DNA of 64,000 bases, taken from the NCBI GenBank assembly GCA_028277345.1, contig JANQGM010000020.1, positions 62,001 to 126,000 of the forward strand, given 5' to 3'. Of this stretch, positions 54,385 through 63,614 are shown one piece after another. Below the pieces are notes generated by a model. It had not been told where the DNA came from. It searched no databases and worked only from the letters and a program-made list of their open reading frames with translations. Positions within the stretch are counted from its first letter, which is position 1; every line of letters begins with the position of its first letter. Source of the stretch: Candidatus Bipolaricaulota bacterium (lineage in GTDB: Bacteria > Bipolaricaulota > Bipolaricaulia > UBA7950 > UBA9294). The translations under genes were made by a program, and so were the position numbers.

Positions 54385-55794
54385 ATGCGATACGAATACG
54401 ATGTCGGTGTTATCGGATTGGGCCCGGCCGGAATGGCTGTCTCTGTCATGGCCTCCCACATGGGATTGCGCGTTTTCGCCGTCGAGCGGCGCGCCTTGGG
54501 CGGCGAGTGCATGAACGTCGGCTGCATTCCAAGCAAATCTCTCCTGAAGATGGCCCACCTGCGCCACGGATTCACACGCGCCTCTGACTTCGCACTGTCC
54601 AATGTCGCCAAGCTCCCTGATCCCGTCGACCCCTTTGAAACCATCAAGCGCCATATTCGCTTCATCAACGAGCGAAAAACGACCAAGATGTTCGAGAAGG
54701 TCGACCTCAAGCTCGGTGAAGGCTCCGCATCGTTCATCAATCCACACACCGTCCGAGTTGGCAACCAAAACTATACAGCCAAGCGCTTTTTCATTTGTAC
54801 GGGCACGCAACCGGCGATTCCGCCCATCTCAGGATTGGATTCCGTCGATATCCTGACGAACGAGACGATCTTCAACTTGGAGGCCGTTCCTGAGAGTCTT
54901 GCCATCATCGGAGGCGGTGCCATCGGGTGCGAGATGGCGCAAGCCTTCCGAAGGCTGGGAACCCGCGTCACTATCCTGCATCTCGATCAACATCTCTTGC
55001 CGCACGGCGACTGGGATGCCGGGAAAACGCTGGAAGACGTCTTTGCCGGCGAAGGCATCGCCGTCTACAACGGACGCGGCATTCGCTCCGTCGCCTCCGA
55101 AAGCGGCGGCATCGTCATTCAAACGGATCACAACGAAACATTCCGCGCTGAGAAGTTGCTGGTTGCCGCCGGGCGCTGCTTCGATTTCAAAGAACTTCAA
55201 CTGGAAAACGCGGGTGTTGATTTCTCAGATGTGGGCATCCGTGTTGATTCACAACTTCGCACCACCCAGCGCTCGATCTACGCGCCTGGGGATTGCAACG
55301 GGAACTTCCTTTTCTCGCACGCAGCCATGCACCAAGGCATGCTCGCGCTCATGAATGCGATCGCCCCTTGGCCGGTCAAATTCGACTTCGCCAAATACGT
55401 GGTCCCGTGGACCGTGTTCACCGATCCGCCGGTCGCCCACGTCGGCTGGCTGGAACGCGAACTCAAGAATGCGGATATCCCCTATGAAGTCCATGAGGAG
55501 AAGTATGAGGATTACGGTGCCGCCATCGCCGAAGGACATCCCATCGGCTCCGTTCGCGCCTATGTCAGCAAAACCGGACGGATTTACGGCGTTCGCATCA
55601 TCGGAGACGGCGCGGGAGAAATGATCAACGAGTGGGGATTGGCCATTCAAAACAAGCTTCGTCTGCACAAGATCATGTTCCTTCAGCACGCATTCCCTGC
55701 CATGTCTTTCTTGACCAAACGGGTCTCCGAACGCTGGATGATGAAGCGAATGGAAAGCCCATTCCTCAAATCCATCGTACGGTGGCTCTTCTAG
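54385..55794 (+). CDS. Lipoamide-dehydrogenase-like flavoprotein disulfide reductase
   Basis: A 469-residue class I pyridine nucleotide-disulfide oxidoreductase. GVIGLGPAGMAV (residues ~8-19) binds FAD, GGECMNVGCIPSK (~39-51) holds the redox-active pair, LAIIGGGAIGCEMAQ (~171-185) binds NAD(P)H, and SIYAPGDCN the second FAD contact. The C-terminal active-site region reads QHAFPAMSFLTKRV; the His is present but the partner Glu of lipoamide dehydrogenase (HPTxSE) is not evident. It also ends in an amphipathic WLF tail. No 2-oxoacid dehydrogenase genes are nearby, so the disulfide substrate is open. Confidence 0.85.
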   Translation: MRYEYDVGVIGLGPAGMAVSVMASHMGLRVFAVERRALGGECMNVGCIPSKSLLKMAHLRHGFTRASDFALSNVAKLPDPVDPFETIKRHIRFINERKTTKMFEKVDLKLGEGSASFINPHTVRVGNQNYTAKRFFICTGTQPAIPPISGLDSVDILTNETIFNLEAVPESLAIIGGGAIGCEMAQAFRRLGTRVTILHLDQHLLPHGDWDAGKTLEDVFAGEGIAVYNGRGIRSVASESGGIVIQTDHNETFRAEKLLVAAGRCFDFKELQLENAGVDFSDVGIRVDSQLRTTQRSIYAPGDCNGNFLFSHAAMHQGMLALMNAIAPWPVKFDFAKYVVPWTVFTDPPVAHVGWLERELKNADIPYEVHEEKYEDYGAAIAEGHPIGSVRAYVSKTGRIYGVRIIGDGAGEMINEWGLAIQNKLRLHKIMFLQHAFPAMSFLTKRVSERWMMKRMESPFLKSIVRWLF

Positions 55795-55919
55795 TTCTAC
55801 GCTCAAGCCGGCATGAAGGCGTCTTCAGCGAGCAGGTTGTGCAACGCACAATGCGCGGGTATGCTTGGGCAGTCCGCTTTATATGCAATCTTGAGCGGCC
55901 AGAAGACAACGATACTCAG

Positions 55920-55956
55920 GAGTGATGCGCAGGTGATTGAAACCGCGCAATCACTC
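55920..55956 (+). promoter_or_regulatory. Competing inverted repeats in the rpsI leader
   Basis: GTGATTG-(8)-CAATCAC (55933-55954) is a perfect 7-bp stem, and GAGTGAT (55920-55926) can instead pair with ATCACTC (55950-55956). The two pairings are mutually exclusive and lie 56-92 bases before the rpsI start, so they could form a regulatory leader. Confidence 0.35.
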
Positions 55957-56011
55957 AGCTATCATTCCCAAGTTGTTTACGGGTTTTGATTTCAGGAGGT
56001 GTGTATTCTTC

Positions 56012-56449
56012 GTGGATCAGGGAAATCGAAGACTACCTAAGAGAGTAAATGGGGCGATTCATGCCATCGGTCGGCGCAAGGCGGCCACTGCTCGCGTGTA
56101 CATGTCCGAAGGAAATGGAACGCTCACGATCAACGGGCGCCCCGCGGAAGAGTACTTCGCTCCTTTCTTGAACGTGGTTGAATATCTTGAGAAAAGCTTG
56201 AAGCTGCCGTTCTACACCACTGGGACGGTCGGGAAATACGATGTCAAGGCGCGCGTTCGTGGCGGTGGCTACACCGGACAGCTGGAAGCCGTTCAGCTGG
56301 GTATCGCACGCGCACTGCTTGGCGTCACAGAAGAGTACAAGACGCCGCTTCGCCAGGCGGGATTGCTCACGCGAGACGCACGAGAGGTCGAGCGAAAGAA
56401 GATCAATCGCCGCAAGGCACGCAAGAGCGAGCAGTACTCCAAGCGCTAG
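56012..56449 (+). CDS. rpsI: 30S ribosomal protein S9
   Basis: A 145-residue bS9/uS9. [14 protein letters not shown] (residues ~15-28), [21 protein letters not shown] and the Lys/Arg-rich C-terminus [17 protein letters not shown] are diagnostic. The GTG at 56012 is the best in-frame start, though AGGAGGT is 12 bases away. Unusually, rplM (L13), its normal partner, is not upstream. Confidence 0.95.
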   Translation: MDQGNRRLPKRVNGAIHAIGRRKAATARVYMSEGNGTLTINGRPAEEYFAPFLNVVEYLEKSLKLPFYTTGTVGKYDVKARVRGGGYTGQLEAVQLGIARALLGVTEEYKTPLRQAGLLTRDAREVERKKINRRKARKSEQYSKR

Positions 56450-56463
56450 CCAACGGAGGATTC

Positions 56464-56679
56464 ATGAAAACGGGAATTCATCCAGAGCTGAAGAAAGCCA
56501 AAGTCCATTGCGGTTGCGGACACGTCTTCGAAACGATGTCAACCGTGGAAGAAATGCGTGTGGATATTTGCTCCAAGTGTCATCCGTTCTATACGGGTGA
56601 AGAGCGCTTCGTCGACACCGAAGGCCGCGTTGAGCGCTTCAATCGCAAGTACGCGCAAGAGGCGAACGCAGACTCGTGA
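56464..56679 (+). CDS. rpmE: 50S ribosomal protein L31 (zinc-binding type)
   Basis: A 71-residue bL31 starting [22 protein letters not shown] and [11 protein letters not shown] provide the Cys set of the zinc form, so this is not the Zn-independent paralogue. It sits 14 bases after rpsI with AACGGAGG upstream. Confidence 0.95.
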   Translation: MKTGIHPELKKAKVHCGCGHVFETMSTVEEMRVDICSKCHPFYTGEERFVDTEGRVERFNRKYAQEANADS

Positions 56680-57581
56680 AGCCGGTTATCGGCGGACAAG
56701 CTGTTATCGAAGGTGTGATGATGCAGAACGGCGACCGTATCGCGGTCGCCGTTCGTCGTCAATCGGATGGAGAGATCCTCGTCCGCCCGATTCCCTCACG
56801 CCTGCGATTCGTGAAACTCGGCAAGATCCCTTTCTTGCGCGGGTTGTTTCGCTTGGTCGACATGATGTCGCTTGGCCTACGCGCCCTGAACCTATCGACC
56901 CAGCTTGCCTATCCTGAAGACGAGCAAATGAGCAAAGGCGGAACCTTCATCACGTTCGCCATTGCCATCGCCATTGCGGTCGGCGCCTTCGTCGTACTGC
57001 CGCTGTACCTAACGAACACCATTCCCGGACTCCGGCTGGGGAGCTCGATTGTCTTCAACCTCGTTGAAGGCCTAATCCGGCTGAGCTTCTTCTTCGCTTA
57101 CCTTCTCGTCATCTCCCGGTTGAAGGACATCCATCGCGTATTCCAATACCACGGGGCCGAGCACAAGGTCGTTTATGCCTATGAATCCGACGAGGACCTC
57201 ACGGTCGAGAATGCGCGCCGGCATACGACGCTGCATCCTCGCTGTGGAACCGCCTTTCTGATGACGGTTTTCGTCATTGCCATTCTCATCTTCTCTCTGG
57301 CCGGAAACCCCACCTTGTGGGTCAAGGTCTTGTCGCGACTGCTGCTGCTTCCCGTCGTCGCCGGTGTCTCGTACGAGGCCCTGCGATTCTCGGGACGAAA
57401 CTACGATCGCTGGTGGGTGCGCGCCCTGGCTCAACCCGGATTGTGGCTTCAAAAGTTGACGACGGCCGAGCCGGATGATGACATGATCGAAGTCGCCATC
57501 GCCTCCATGAAACAGGTTCTCGGAGTGGATGAATCCCTCAAAGTGGATGCTGAACCCGAGTCCCTCGTCGAACCGACGTAG
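56676..57581 (+). CDS. DUF1385 (YqhQ-like) membrane protein
   Basis: A 301-residue membrane protein. [14 protein letters not shown] (residues ~4-17), [13 protein letters not shown] (~158-170) and HPRCGTAFL (~185-193) are the hallmarks of DUF1385. Four to five hydrophobic segments follow. It commonly sits beside rpmE and prfA/prmC in bacteria. A His/Cys-containing possible metal site is evident, but the function is unknown. The GTG start overlaps rpmE by 4 bases. Confidence 0.9.
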   Translation: MKPVIGGQAVIEGVMMQNGDRIAVAVRRQSDGEILVRPIPSRLRFVKLGKIPFLRGLFRLVDMMSLGLRALNLSTQLAYPEDEQMSKGGTFITFAIAIAIAVGAFVVLPLYLTNTIPGLRLGSSIVFNLVEGLIRLSFFFAYLLVISRLKDIHRVFQYHGAEHKVVYAYESDEDLTVENARRHTTLHPRCGTAFLMTVFVIAILIFSLAGNPTLWVKVLSRLLLLPVVAGVSYEALRFSGRNYDRWWVRALAQPGLWLQKLTTAEPDDDMIEVAIASMKQVLGVDESLKVDAEPESLVEPT

Positions 57582-57605
57582 GTAGCTCGCGCGTCGATTC
57601 CCCCG

Positions 57606-58631
57606 CTACTCCGCTGTGTTCCCCAACCCCAATGACGGCTGAGGCCGAAGGGAAAGGGGATGGCTCTCTCCCATCTGCAGATGCCGGAATGCGCCCACCG
57701 CAGCAATCATGGCTGCGTTGTCCGTGCAAAGCGACAGCGGAGGGAACGAGACCTGAATGCCACGCTCGCCGCCTTCTTCGGCGAGGGCACGCCGTAGATG
57801 TGAATTGGCGGCGACGCCACCCGTGATCACCAGCCGCTTTCGATGAAAACGTCGAGCCGCTTCGATGGATTTCTTCGTGAGGATCTCGACCACACTGGCC
57901 AGTACGGAGGCCGCAATGTCCTCTTGGCGTTCGCGCGGATTCTTCTTCAGGTGATAGACCACCGCCGTTTTGAGACCCGAAAAGCTGAAATCGAATCCCG
58001 GCGAACCGATCATAGGGCGCGGGAAGCGGACGGTCTTGGGATCGCCGATCTCAGCAAGGCGGTCGATTTCGGCGCCTGCCGGATAGCCAATCCCCATCAT
58101 CTTGCCGATCTTGTCCAACGCTTCACCTGCTGCATCGTCCACCGTCATCCCCACGAGCTGATATCGCCCATAGACGGGAACATCGATGAGCGAGGTGTGC
58201 CCTCCGGAGACCACCAGCGCCATGAAGGGAGGCTCCGCGTCGGGCTCGCTGATTCGATGGGCGAAGATGTGCCCTTCCAGATGATTGACGCCGATGAAGG
58301 GAACGTCCAGGCCTCTGGCCAGGCCCTTGCCGTGCGTTAATCCGACGAGCAAGGGTCCGACCAACCCGGGGCCATAGGTCGCCGCGATCAGCGAAATCTC
58401 GGATAGCGGAACACCGATCGAAGCGCACGTTTCAGCCACGAGATAGGGCAGCTTGACGACATGATTGCGAGAGGCCACTTCGGGAACGACGCCCCCGTAC
58501 GTCGCATGCAGGTCGACTTGGGAGTACACGGAATTGGCCAACAGCTCGGCTTCCCCACGCAGCACGGCGACCGATGTTTCATCGCACGAGGTTTCGATGC
58601 CCAGCGTTAAGAAAGTGTCGGATGCGCTCAT
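57606..58631 (-). CDS. tsaD: tRNA N6-threonylcarbamoyladenosine transferase
   Basis: A 341-residue Kae1/TsaD ATPase-fold enzyme that adds the threonylcarbamoyl group to A37 of ANN-decoding tRNAs. GIETSCDETSVAV (residues ~11-23) starts the fold, HLEGH (~117-121) is the metal site, SGGHTSL the phosphate loop and DDAAGEALDKIGKMMG a family block. It overlaps hpt by ATGA and converges with DUF1385. Confidence 0.96.
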   Translation of the reverse strand: MSASDTFLTLGIETSCDETSVAVLRGEAELLANSVYSQVDLHATYGGVVPEVASRNHVVKLPYLVAETCASIGVPLSEISLIAATYGPGLVGPLLVGLTHGKGLARGLDVPFIGVNHLEGHIFAHRISEPDAEPPFMALVVSGGHTSLIDVPVYGRYQLVGMTVDDAAGEALDKIGKMMGIGYPAGAEIDRLAEIGDPKTVRFPRPMIGSPGFDFSFSGLKTAVVYHLKKNPRERQEDIAASVLASVVEILTKKSIEAARRFHRKRLVITGGVAANSHLRRALAEEGGERGIQVSFPPLSLCTDNAAMIAAVGAFRHLQMGESHPLSLRPQPSLGLGNTAE

Positions 58632-59206
58632 TGGATGTACTCCGGTTTCAACACGCCGATATAGGGGAGGTTGCGATACAGTTCCGCGTAGTCCATGCCA
58701 TAGCCAACGATGAACTCATCCTGTTCGAGTGCGAATCCCGCGTAGTCGATCTCGGTTTCAACTTCGCGCCGCGCCACCTTGTCCACCAAAGTGCACACGC
58801 GAAACGATGCCGGCTTGCGTGCCGCGAAACTGCGGCGCAGGTATTCGATCGTATATCCGGTGTCGATAATGTCTTCGACCAACAGAACGTCGCGGCCTTC
58901 AAGCGGCTCTTCAAGATCCTTGACGAGCCGGACGGCTCCGGGCGCCGTTCCATTGCCATAGGAGGACACGCTGATCAAGTCGTATTCCACGGGAATCGGC
59001 ATTTGACGGGAGAGATCCGTCAAGAAAACAAGGGCGCCTCGCATGACGCCGACCAAGAGCAACGGACGGCTCTCGGGATCCGCGCTCAATCCCTTCTCAG
59101 CATAGTCGCTCGTGATCTGCTGCGCCATGGCGGCCACACGATCGCGGATGGCATCCTCGGGATACAAGATCTTCGACATTCGCTGTTCAAATCCAATCAA
59201 GCCCAT
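58628..59206 (-). CDS. hpt: Hypoxanthine phosphoribosyltransferase
   Basis: A 192-residue purine-salvage enzyme. LLLVEDIIDTGYTIEYL (residues ~107-123) is the PRPP-binding motif, LVGVMRGALVFLTDL the N-terminal loop and FIVGYGMDYAELYRNLPYIGVL the C-terminal signature. GGAGGAACC immediately precedes the ATG at 59206, so the longer start is kept. Confidence 0.95.
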   Translation of the reverse strand: MGLIGFEQRMSKILYPEDAIRDRVAAMAQQITSDYAEKGLSADPESRPLLLVGVMRGALVFLTDLSRQMPIPVEYDLISVSSYGNGTAPGAVRLVKDLEEPLEGRDVLLVEDIIDTGYTIEYLRRSFAARKPASFRVCTLVDKVARREVETEIDYAGFALEQDEFIVGYGMDYAELYRNLPYIGVLKPEYIQ

Positions 59207-59406
59207 GGTTCCTCCGGATTGTGGGTGCTGCCGCGTGAAATCTGCCCGGCCCCGCTACGTTACAGCAATCGGCCGCCTCGGCAAAATCACGAACCCGTCT
59301 TGCCGCCTCCATGAAGCAACATGCCAACCGCCCGGCGGCCGTTGGCACGCCAAGTGTAAGCGAGTGGGAAACCGACCTCAACCGGAAAAGGCGCGGTTCT
59401 TACCGG

Positions 59407-61911
59407 CTATACGGCGGTATCCGGGCGAAGCCGCCGCCGCTGCCGACGCAATCGATTGGCGTTGGTCACGACGTTGATTGACGAGAACGCCATCGCGGCC
59501 TCGGCGATCAGCGGATGCAACAGTCCGAGCATGGCAAAGGGAATCGCGAAGACGTTATAGAAGAAGGCCCAGAACAGGTTCTGTCGAATCTTCCGGAACG
59601 TGGCTCGAGACAAGAGAACGGCGCGCACAACCGCCGACAGATCGCCGGAGACGATCGTTACGTCCGCCGCCTCAATGGCCACATCGGTTCCCGTTCCAAC
59701 GGCCAGCCCGACATCCGCCGCCTTCAGCGCTGGAGCGTCGTTGATGCCGTCGCCAACCATTATCACGCGCTTGCCGTCCACTTGCAGTCGCTGGATGGCC
59801 GCAAGCTTCTCGCCGGGCCGCACGTCGGCGATCACGTCATCGATTCCCACACTGGCGGCCACCGCCTCAGCCGTCGTTCGGCTGTCGCCCGTGAGCATGA
59901 CGGTTCGCAACCCCAGTCCATGAAGCGTTGAGATGGCATCCTTTGCATTCGCCTTCACACGGTCGGCGATCGCGATCAAGCCGACCAACCGCCTGTCAAT
60001 GGCCACGCCAACGACGGTTTTCGCTTGAGCGGACAACTGCTCCCAATCCGCCAGAAAACCATCCGTTGAGACTCCCGACTCCTCAAACCATGCCGAGGTT
60101 CCTGCGAGAACGTTCTTCTCCTCGACGCGGCCGCGCACCCCTTTCCCCGGAAGCGCCTCGAAGCCTTCGACCGCCGCGTAGGAGAGTTCACGCGAGAGAC
60201 CTTCATCCACAATTGCCGATCCGATGGGATGTTCGGATCCGGATTCCAGGCTTCCCGCGATTCTGAGAAGTTCATCCTCCGACTGGCCACCCGAGATGCG
60301 GATATCGGTCACTCCCGGTTTCCCTTCGGTAAGGGTACCCGTTTTGTCGAAGACGATCGTTTTCGCTTCGCGGATCGTCTGAATCGCTTCTCCGGATCGG
60401 TAGAGAATACCAAGCTCGCTTCCCACCCCCGTTCCCACCATCAGAGCGGTCGGGGTTGCCAGGCCAAGTGCACACGGACAGGCGATAACAAGCACGGCAA
60501 TCGCCGCGTAGAGCGCTCGTGACAGCGGGCTCAACCCCTCTGTGATCCAAGGAAGGTAGCGGTCCGCCCAGTTGAAGACGTCGCCCAAAGGTCCGGGAGC
60601 AAGCATCCAAGCCACGAAAGTAAGCGCGGCAAGCCCCAAAATGATGGGCACGAAGACTCGCGTCACACGATCCGCAAAGGCTTGGATCGGCACCTTCGTC
60701 ATCTGAACGTTCTCCATCATTCGAACGATCTGCGAGAGAAACGTGCTTTCTCCGATCTCTGTCGCACGCACGTGCAGCAAGCCGCGCCCGTTAATCGTCG
60801 CTCCGATCACCTCATCATCAACCGTTCGAAGCACAGGGACGGATTCGCCCGTCACTAGAGACTCATCGACGTAGCTTTCGCCGCTGACGACGAGGCCATC
60901 CGTCGGAATCTTTTCTCCCGGACGCACAACCATGACATCGCCAACGGCAAGCTGCTGGACCGGGATCTCGACTTCGCGCGACGCACGGAGAACACGCGCT
61001 GTCTTGGCGCCCAGCGTCAGCAATCGATGAATCGCACGCGATGCGCGCCCCTTGGCCGTCGCTTCAATCCACCGCCCTGTCAGATGGATGGCCAAAATCA
61101 TGGCTGAGACCCCAGCATAGTTGAAGATCGCCGGCAGCCAACCGACGATCCCAAGCACAGCGAGAATCCCGGTGACAAAGGAAACCGAGACACCAAGAGC
61201 GATGAGGGTATCCATGTTCGGCGATCGATGGACCAAAGCACGGAACCCGATCTGCAACGTTTCCCCTCCAACCAGAACCAAGGGGAAGGCGGCCAAACCT
61301 GTCATGACGAGGTGGAATCCAAGCACGGATGGCCACATGAGATCAAAGAACATCTCAGGGATCATCCATCCCATAATGGGAAGCGCGAAGGCCCACGCCC
61401 AACGCATCTTCCTCGCCGCTTCGCGAAGGTGCGCTTCATCACGTTTCACCACATCGCTCCCGCTCGGCTCTCGGCTCGTTTCCTCAACCGACTGCGCGCC
61501 GAATCCCGCCGCTTCGACAGCCGCGATCAGATCGGCCGTCTCGACGGCGTTGCTTAGCACCACGTGAGCGCGATTCATGGGAAGGTTGACGGTAGCCGAC
61601 TCAACGCCGTGAACCTCCGATAAGGCGCGCTCGACCGACTGCGCGCAACCTGCACAGGTCATGCCGGTGATCGTCAGTTGCACGCGCCGTGTCGACGTTG
61701 GAGCCGATGCTTCGAACCCAGCGGCGTGAACGGCCTCGGCGAGCGCCTCGATCGTCGTGGTCCCGTCGTGATCGACAACCGCCACCTCACCCAGGAGATT
61801 GACGCTGGCCGACTGCACGCCATCCACACCCTTCAACGCGCGCTCAACCGATTGAGCGCACGAGGCGCAGTGCATGCCCTCAATTCGCAACTCCTCATGA
61901 TGTGAACTCAT
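59407..61911 (-). CDS. copA: Copper-exporting P1B-type ATPase
   Basis: An 834-residue ATPase starting at the ATG at 61911 after GGAGGAG. Two N-terminal HMA domains have GMHCASC (residues ~12-18) and GMTCAGC (~80-86). Eight membrane segments, the transport motif [21 protein letters not shown], and [10 protein letters not shown] follow. CPC plus two CxxC HMA domains indicates Cu(I). The C-terminus (residues ~795-834) has NxxxxYN and SSxxV motifs ([22 protein letters not shown]) typical of CopA. It exports copper from the cytoplasm. Confidence 0.95.
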   Translation of the reverse strand: MSSHHEELRIEGMHCASCAQSVERALKGVDGVQSASVNLLGEVAVVDHDGTTTIEALAEAVHAAGFEASAPTSTRRVQLTITGMTCAGCAQSVERALSEVHGVESATVNLPMNRAHVVLSNAVETADLIAAVEAAGFGAQSVEETSREPSGSDVVKRDEAHLREAARKMRWAWAFALPIMGWMIPEMFFDLMWPSVLGFHLVMTGLAAFPLVLVGGETLQIGFRALVHRSPNMDTLIALGVSVSFVTGILAVLGIVGWLPAIFNYAGVSAMILAIHLTGRWIEATAKGRASRAIHRLLTLGAKTARVLRASREVEIPVQQLAVGDVMVVRPGEKIPTDGLVVSGESYVDESLVTGESVPVLRTVDDEVIGATINGRGLLHVRATEIGESTFLSQIVRMMENVQMTKVPIQAFADRVTRVFVPIILGLAALTFVAWMLAPGPLGDVFNWADRYLPWITEGLSPLSRALYAAIAVLVIACPCALGLATPTALMVGTGVGSELGILYRSGEAIQTIREAKTIVFDKTGTLTEGKPGVTDIRISGGQSEDELLRIAGSLESGSEHPIGSAIVDEGLSRELSYAAVEGFEALPGKGVRGRVEEKNVLAGTSAWFEESGVSTDGFLADWEQLSAQAKTVVGVAIDRRLVGLIAIADRVKANAKDAISTLHGLGLRTVMLTGDSRTTAEAVAASVGIDDVIADVRPGEKLAAIQRLQVDGKRVIMVGDGINDAPALKAADVGLAVGTGTDVAIEAADVTIVSGDLSAVVRAVLLSRATFRKIRQNLFWAFFYNVFAIPFAMLGLLHPLIAEAAMAFSSINVVTNANRLRRQRRRLRPDTAV

Positions 61912-61946
61912 AAACACTCCTCCGCCCTCGCCAGATGCCTGCCGAT

Positions 61947-61964
61947 GTTAAACTGGAGTTTAAC
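61947..61964. promoter_or_regulatory. Operator candidate upstream of copA
   Basis: GTTAAACT-GG-AGTTTAAC is a perfect 8-bp inverted repeat 36 bases before copA, followed by a further related half-site, ACAGTTTAG. Such a site would suit a copper-responsive repressor or activator. No regulator gene is in the window. Confidence 0.55.
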
Positions 61965-62005
61965 GTACAGTTTAGAGGATCTCTTGTTAGGACTGTGAAG
62001 GAGGG

Positions 62006-62045
62006 GCAAAGAAGAAGCGGGACCATGCACCCGGCTTGACCCCGC
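62006..62045 (-). terminator. Possible terminator between small peptide ORF and copA
   Basis: On the minus strand AGCGGG...CCCGCT encloses a 19-base loop and is followed by TTCTTCTTT. It may separate the short peptide gene from copA. The stem is short. Confidence 0.4.
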
Positions 62046-62104
62046 TCTTCCGAAAAACGCGCCTCCGGCGGATTGCACCACAGGAGTATTCTACAGGATT
62101 TTGA

Positions 62105-62194
62105 CTAGCAATGTCCTCCACACCACCAGCCTGAAAACGAAAAGATCCAGAACGCCCAAAAGAACGATACAAGTAGCCAACCTGTAATACACAT
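62105..62194 (-). CDS. 29-residue Trp/Cys-rich membrane peptide
   Basis: A small ORF in the 366-base gap upstream of copA, visible in the track only as the tail of a longer ORF. The ATG at 62194 has a perfect GGAGGTG site. The product is a single aromatic-rich helix (WLLVSFFWAFWIFSFSGWW) ending CGGHC, a possible metal-binding tail, with another Cys at position 2. It is encoded on the copA strand 200 bases upstream of it. A role in copper handling is inferred from the tail and position only. Confidence 0.55.
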   Translation of the reverse strand: MCITGWLLVSFFWAFWIFSFSGWWCGGHC

Positions 62195-62277
62195 CACACC
62201 CACCTCCGAACGATGTACCCCCGAGGTGAGCTTTGGTTTCAATTTCGCGGGAGTTGGAACGCATTGGGCATTCCTGC

Positions 62278-63447
62278 CTATCGCCGATGAATTACGCGTC
62301 CCAACAACGGCGTCGAAACATCGATCGCGCCTTCCGGACACAGCTCCTGGCAGCAATAGCAGCGAATGCAACGATCGTAATCGTGCACCGGCGGATGCTC
62401 TCGCCCTGAGCCTCGAAACTCAACGGCCTTGGGCGCGACGGGACAAACGGAAACACACGTCCCACACATCGTGCATTTCGAATGAATCACGTAGGGTTTG
62501 GGGACGACGAATCGACGTGCCAGCCGACTGGGCCGCCCCGGTTCTTCGGTGGTAGGCAGCGGATTGCGGTTGACCTCAAACGACGATTGAACCAGCGGCT
62601 CGATCGGATCTCCAATGAGCTCGAACCCGTCTCCACACCCGAGGCCATACTCGATCCCGTAGTGAATGGGAAGCACCAGCGAGGGATCAAGACTGACCAA
62701 GCGACATACCGTCGCATCGAGCGCCACCGCATCGCTGGAGAACAGCAACACATTCATGGGGCGAGGGGTTCCGTTCTGCGGACCGTTCCCCTCCATCGCA
62801 ACGATCCCATCCATGATGTAAAGGCGCGGTTTCAGGAAACGGTTGAGGTCGACCAGCATTTGTGAGAACAGCCGCGCCATCGGCAATCTCGCATGAAACT
62901 CCGCTTTCAGCGGACCGGGCACGCACCCGAACTGATTCTTGATGGCGCCGGTCAGCCGTGTGAGCCCATGAGACTTCATTTTGGGGAGAGAAACGATGCC
63001 ATCGGCGCTCAGCACGCCACGCGCGATCGTGAACTGCTTGTTCTGTATGCCTTCGGGAAACAAGACCGCCTCACCATTGACGAAATCCACCAACTCAAGC
63101 GAAAGCGCGTTGGCGATCTCGTGCAGACCGGCGCGCTGGGCCGCTGTGTGCGGCTTGCCAAAACCGGGCGAATCGCCATACGACACCACGGCTCCCGCGC
63201 TCAAGAATTCCGATGCCACGGCCGAAAACACGGATGGATGTGTGGTCACCGCGCGCTCGGGCGCCCGGCCGGTGAGCAGGTTTGGCTTCAACAGGATGTG
63301 CTCGCCTGGCGCCACGAATCGCGACAACCCGCCGATCAGTTCAATACCGCGTTGGACCGCCTCTCGAACAGCATCCGCATCGTAGGAGTCACAACGTACA
63401 AGCGCGACCGTCGATGTTCTGGCGTTTGGCAAGTCGCGTACTGTCAT
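62278..63447 (-). CDS. DUF362 protein with C-terminal ferredoxin domain
   Basis: A 389-residue protein. Residues ~1-290 are a DUF362 domain (LLKPNLLTGRAPE; GDSPGFGKP; SLPKMKSHGLTRLTGAIKNQFGCVPG). The C-terminus has two [4Fe-4S] motifs, CTMCGTCVSVCP and CIRCYCCQELCP. Many anaerobes have such iron-sulfur DUF362 proteins of unknown redox role. GGGAGG precedes the ATG. The 167 bases upstream are shared with the divergent molybdo-enzyme gene. Confidence 0.9.
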   Translation of the reverse strand: MTVRDLPNARTSTVALVRCDSYDADAVREAVQRGIELIGGLSRFVAPGEHILLKPNLLTGRAPERAVTTHPSVFSAVASEFLSAGAVVSYGDSPGFGKPHTAAQRAGLHEIANALSLELVDFVNGEAVLFPEGIQNKQFTIARGVLSADGIVSLPKMKSHGLTRLTGAIKNQFGCVPGPLKAEFHARLPMARLFSQMLVDLNRFLKPRLYIMDGIVAMEGNGPQNGTPRPMNVLLFSSDAVALDATVCRLVSLDPSLVLPIHYGIEYGLGCGDGFELIGDPIEPLVQSSFEVNRNPLPTTEEPGRPSRLARRFVVPKPYVIHSKCTMCGTCVSVCPVAPKAVEFRGSGREHPPVHDYDRCIRCYCCQELCPEGAIDVSTPLLGRVIHRR

Positions 63448-63614
63448 CGTGCCTCCCTCCTCAGTGTAGCTGAGAACGCCGGACGAAGGAACACCCGGAA
63501 CCTGTCAAACCACTTGGCAGATCCCGCTTCCTGCCTTAAGATGGGGCGAACAAGGTCGGAAGGCCTGTTTTGCTTTTCTGGCCTTGTACCGCAACCGTTC
63601 AGAGAGGATTCATC

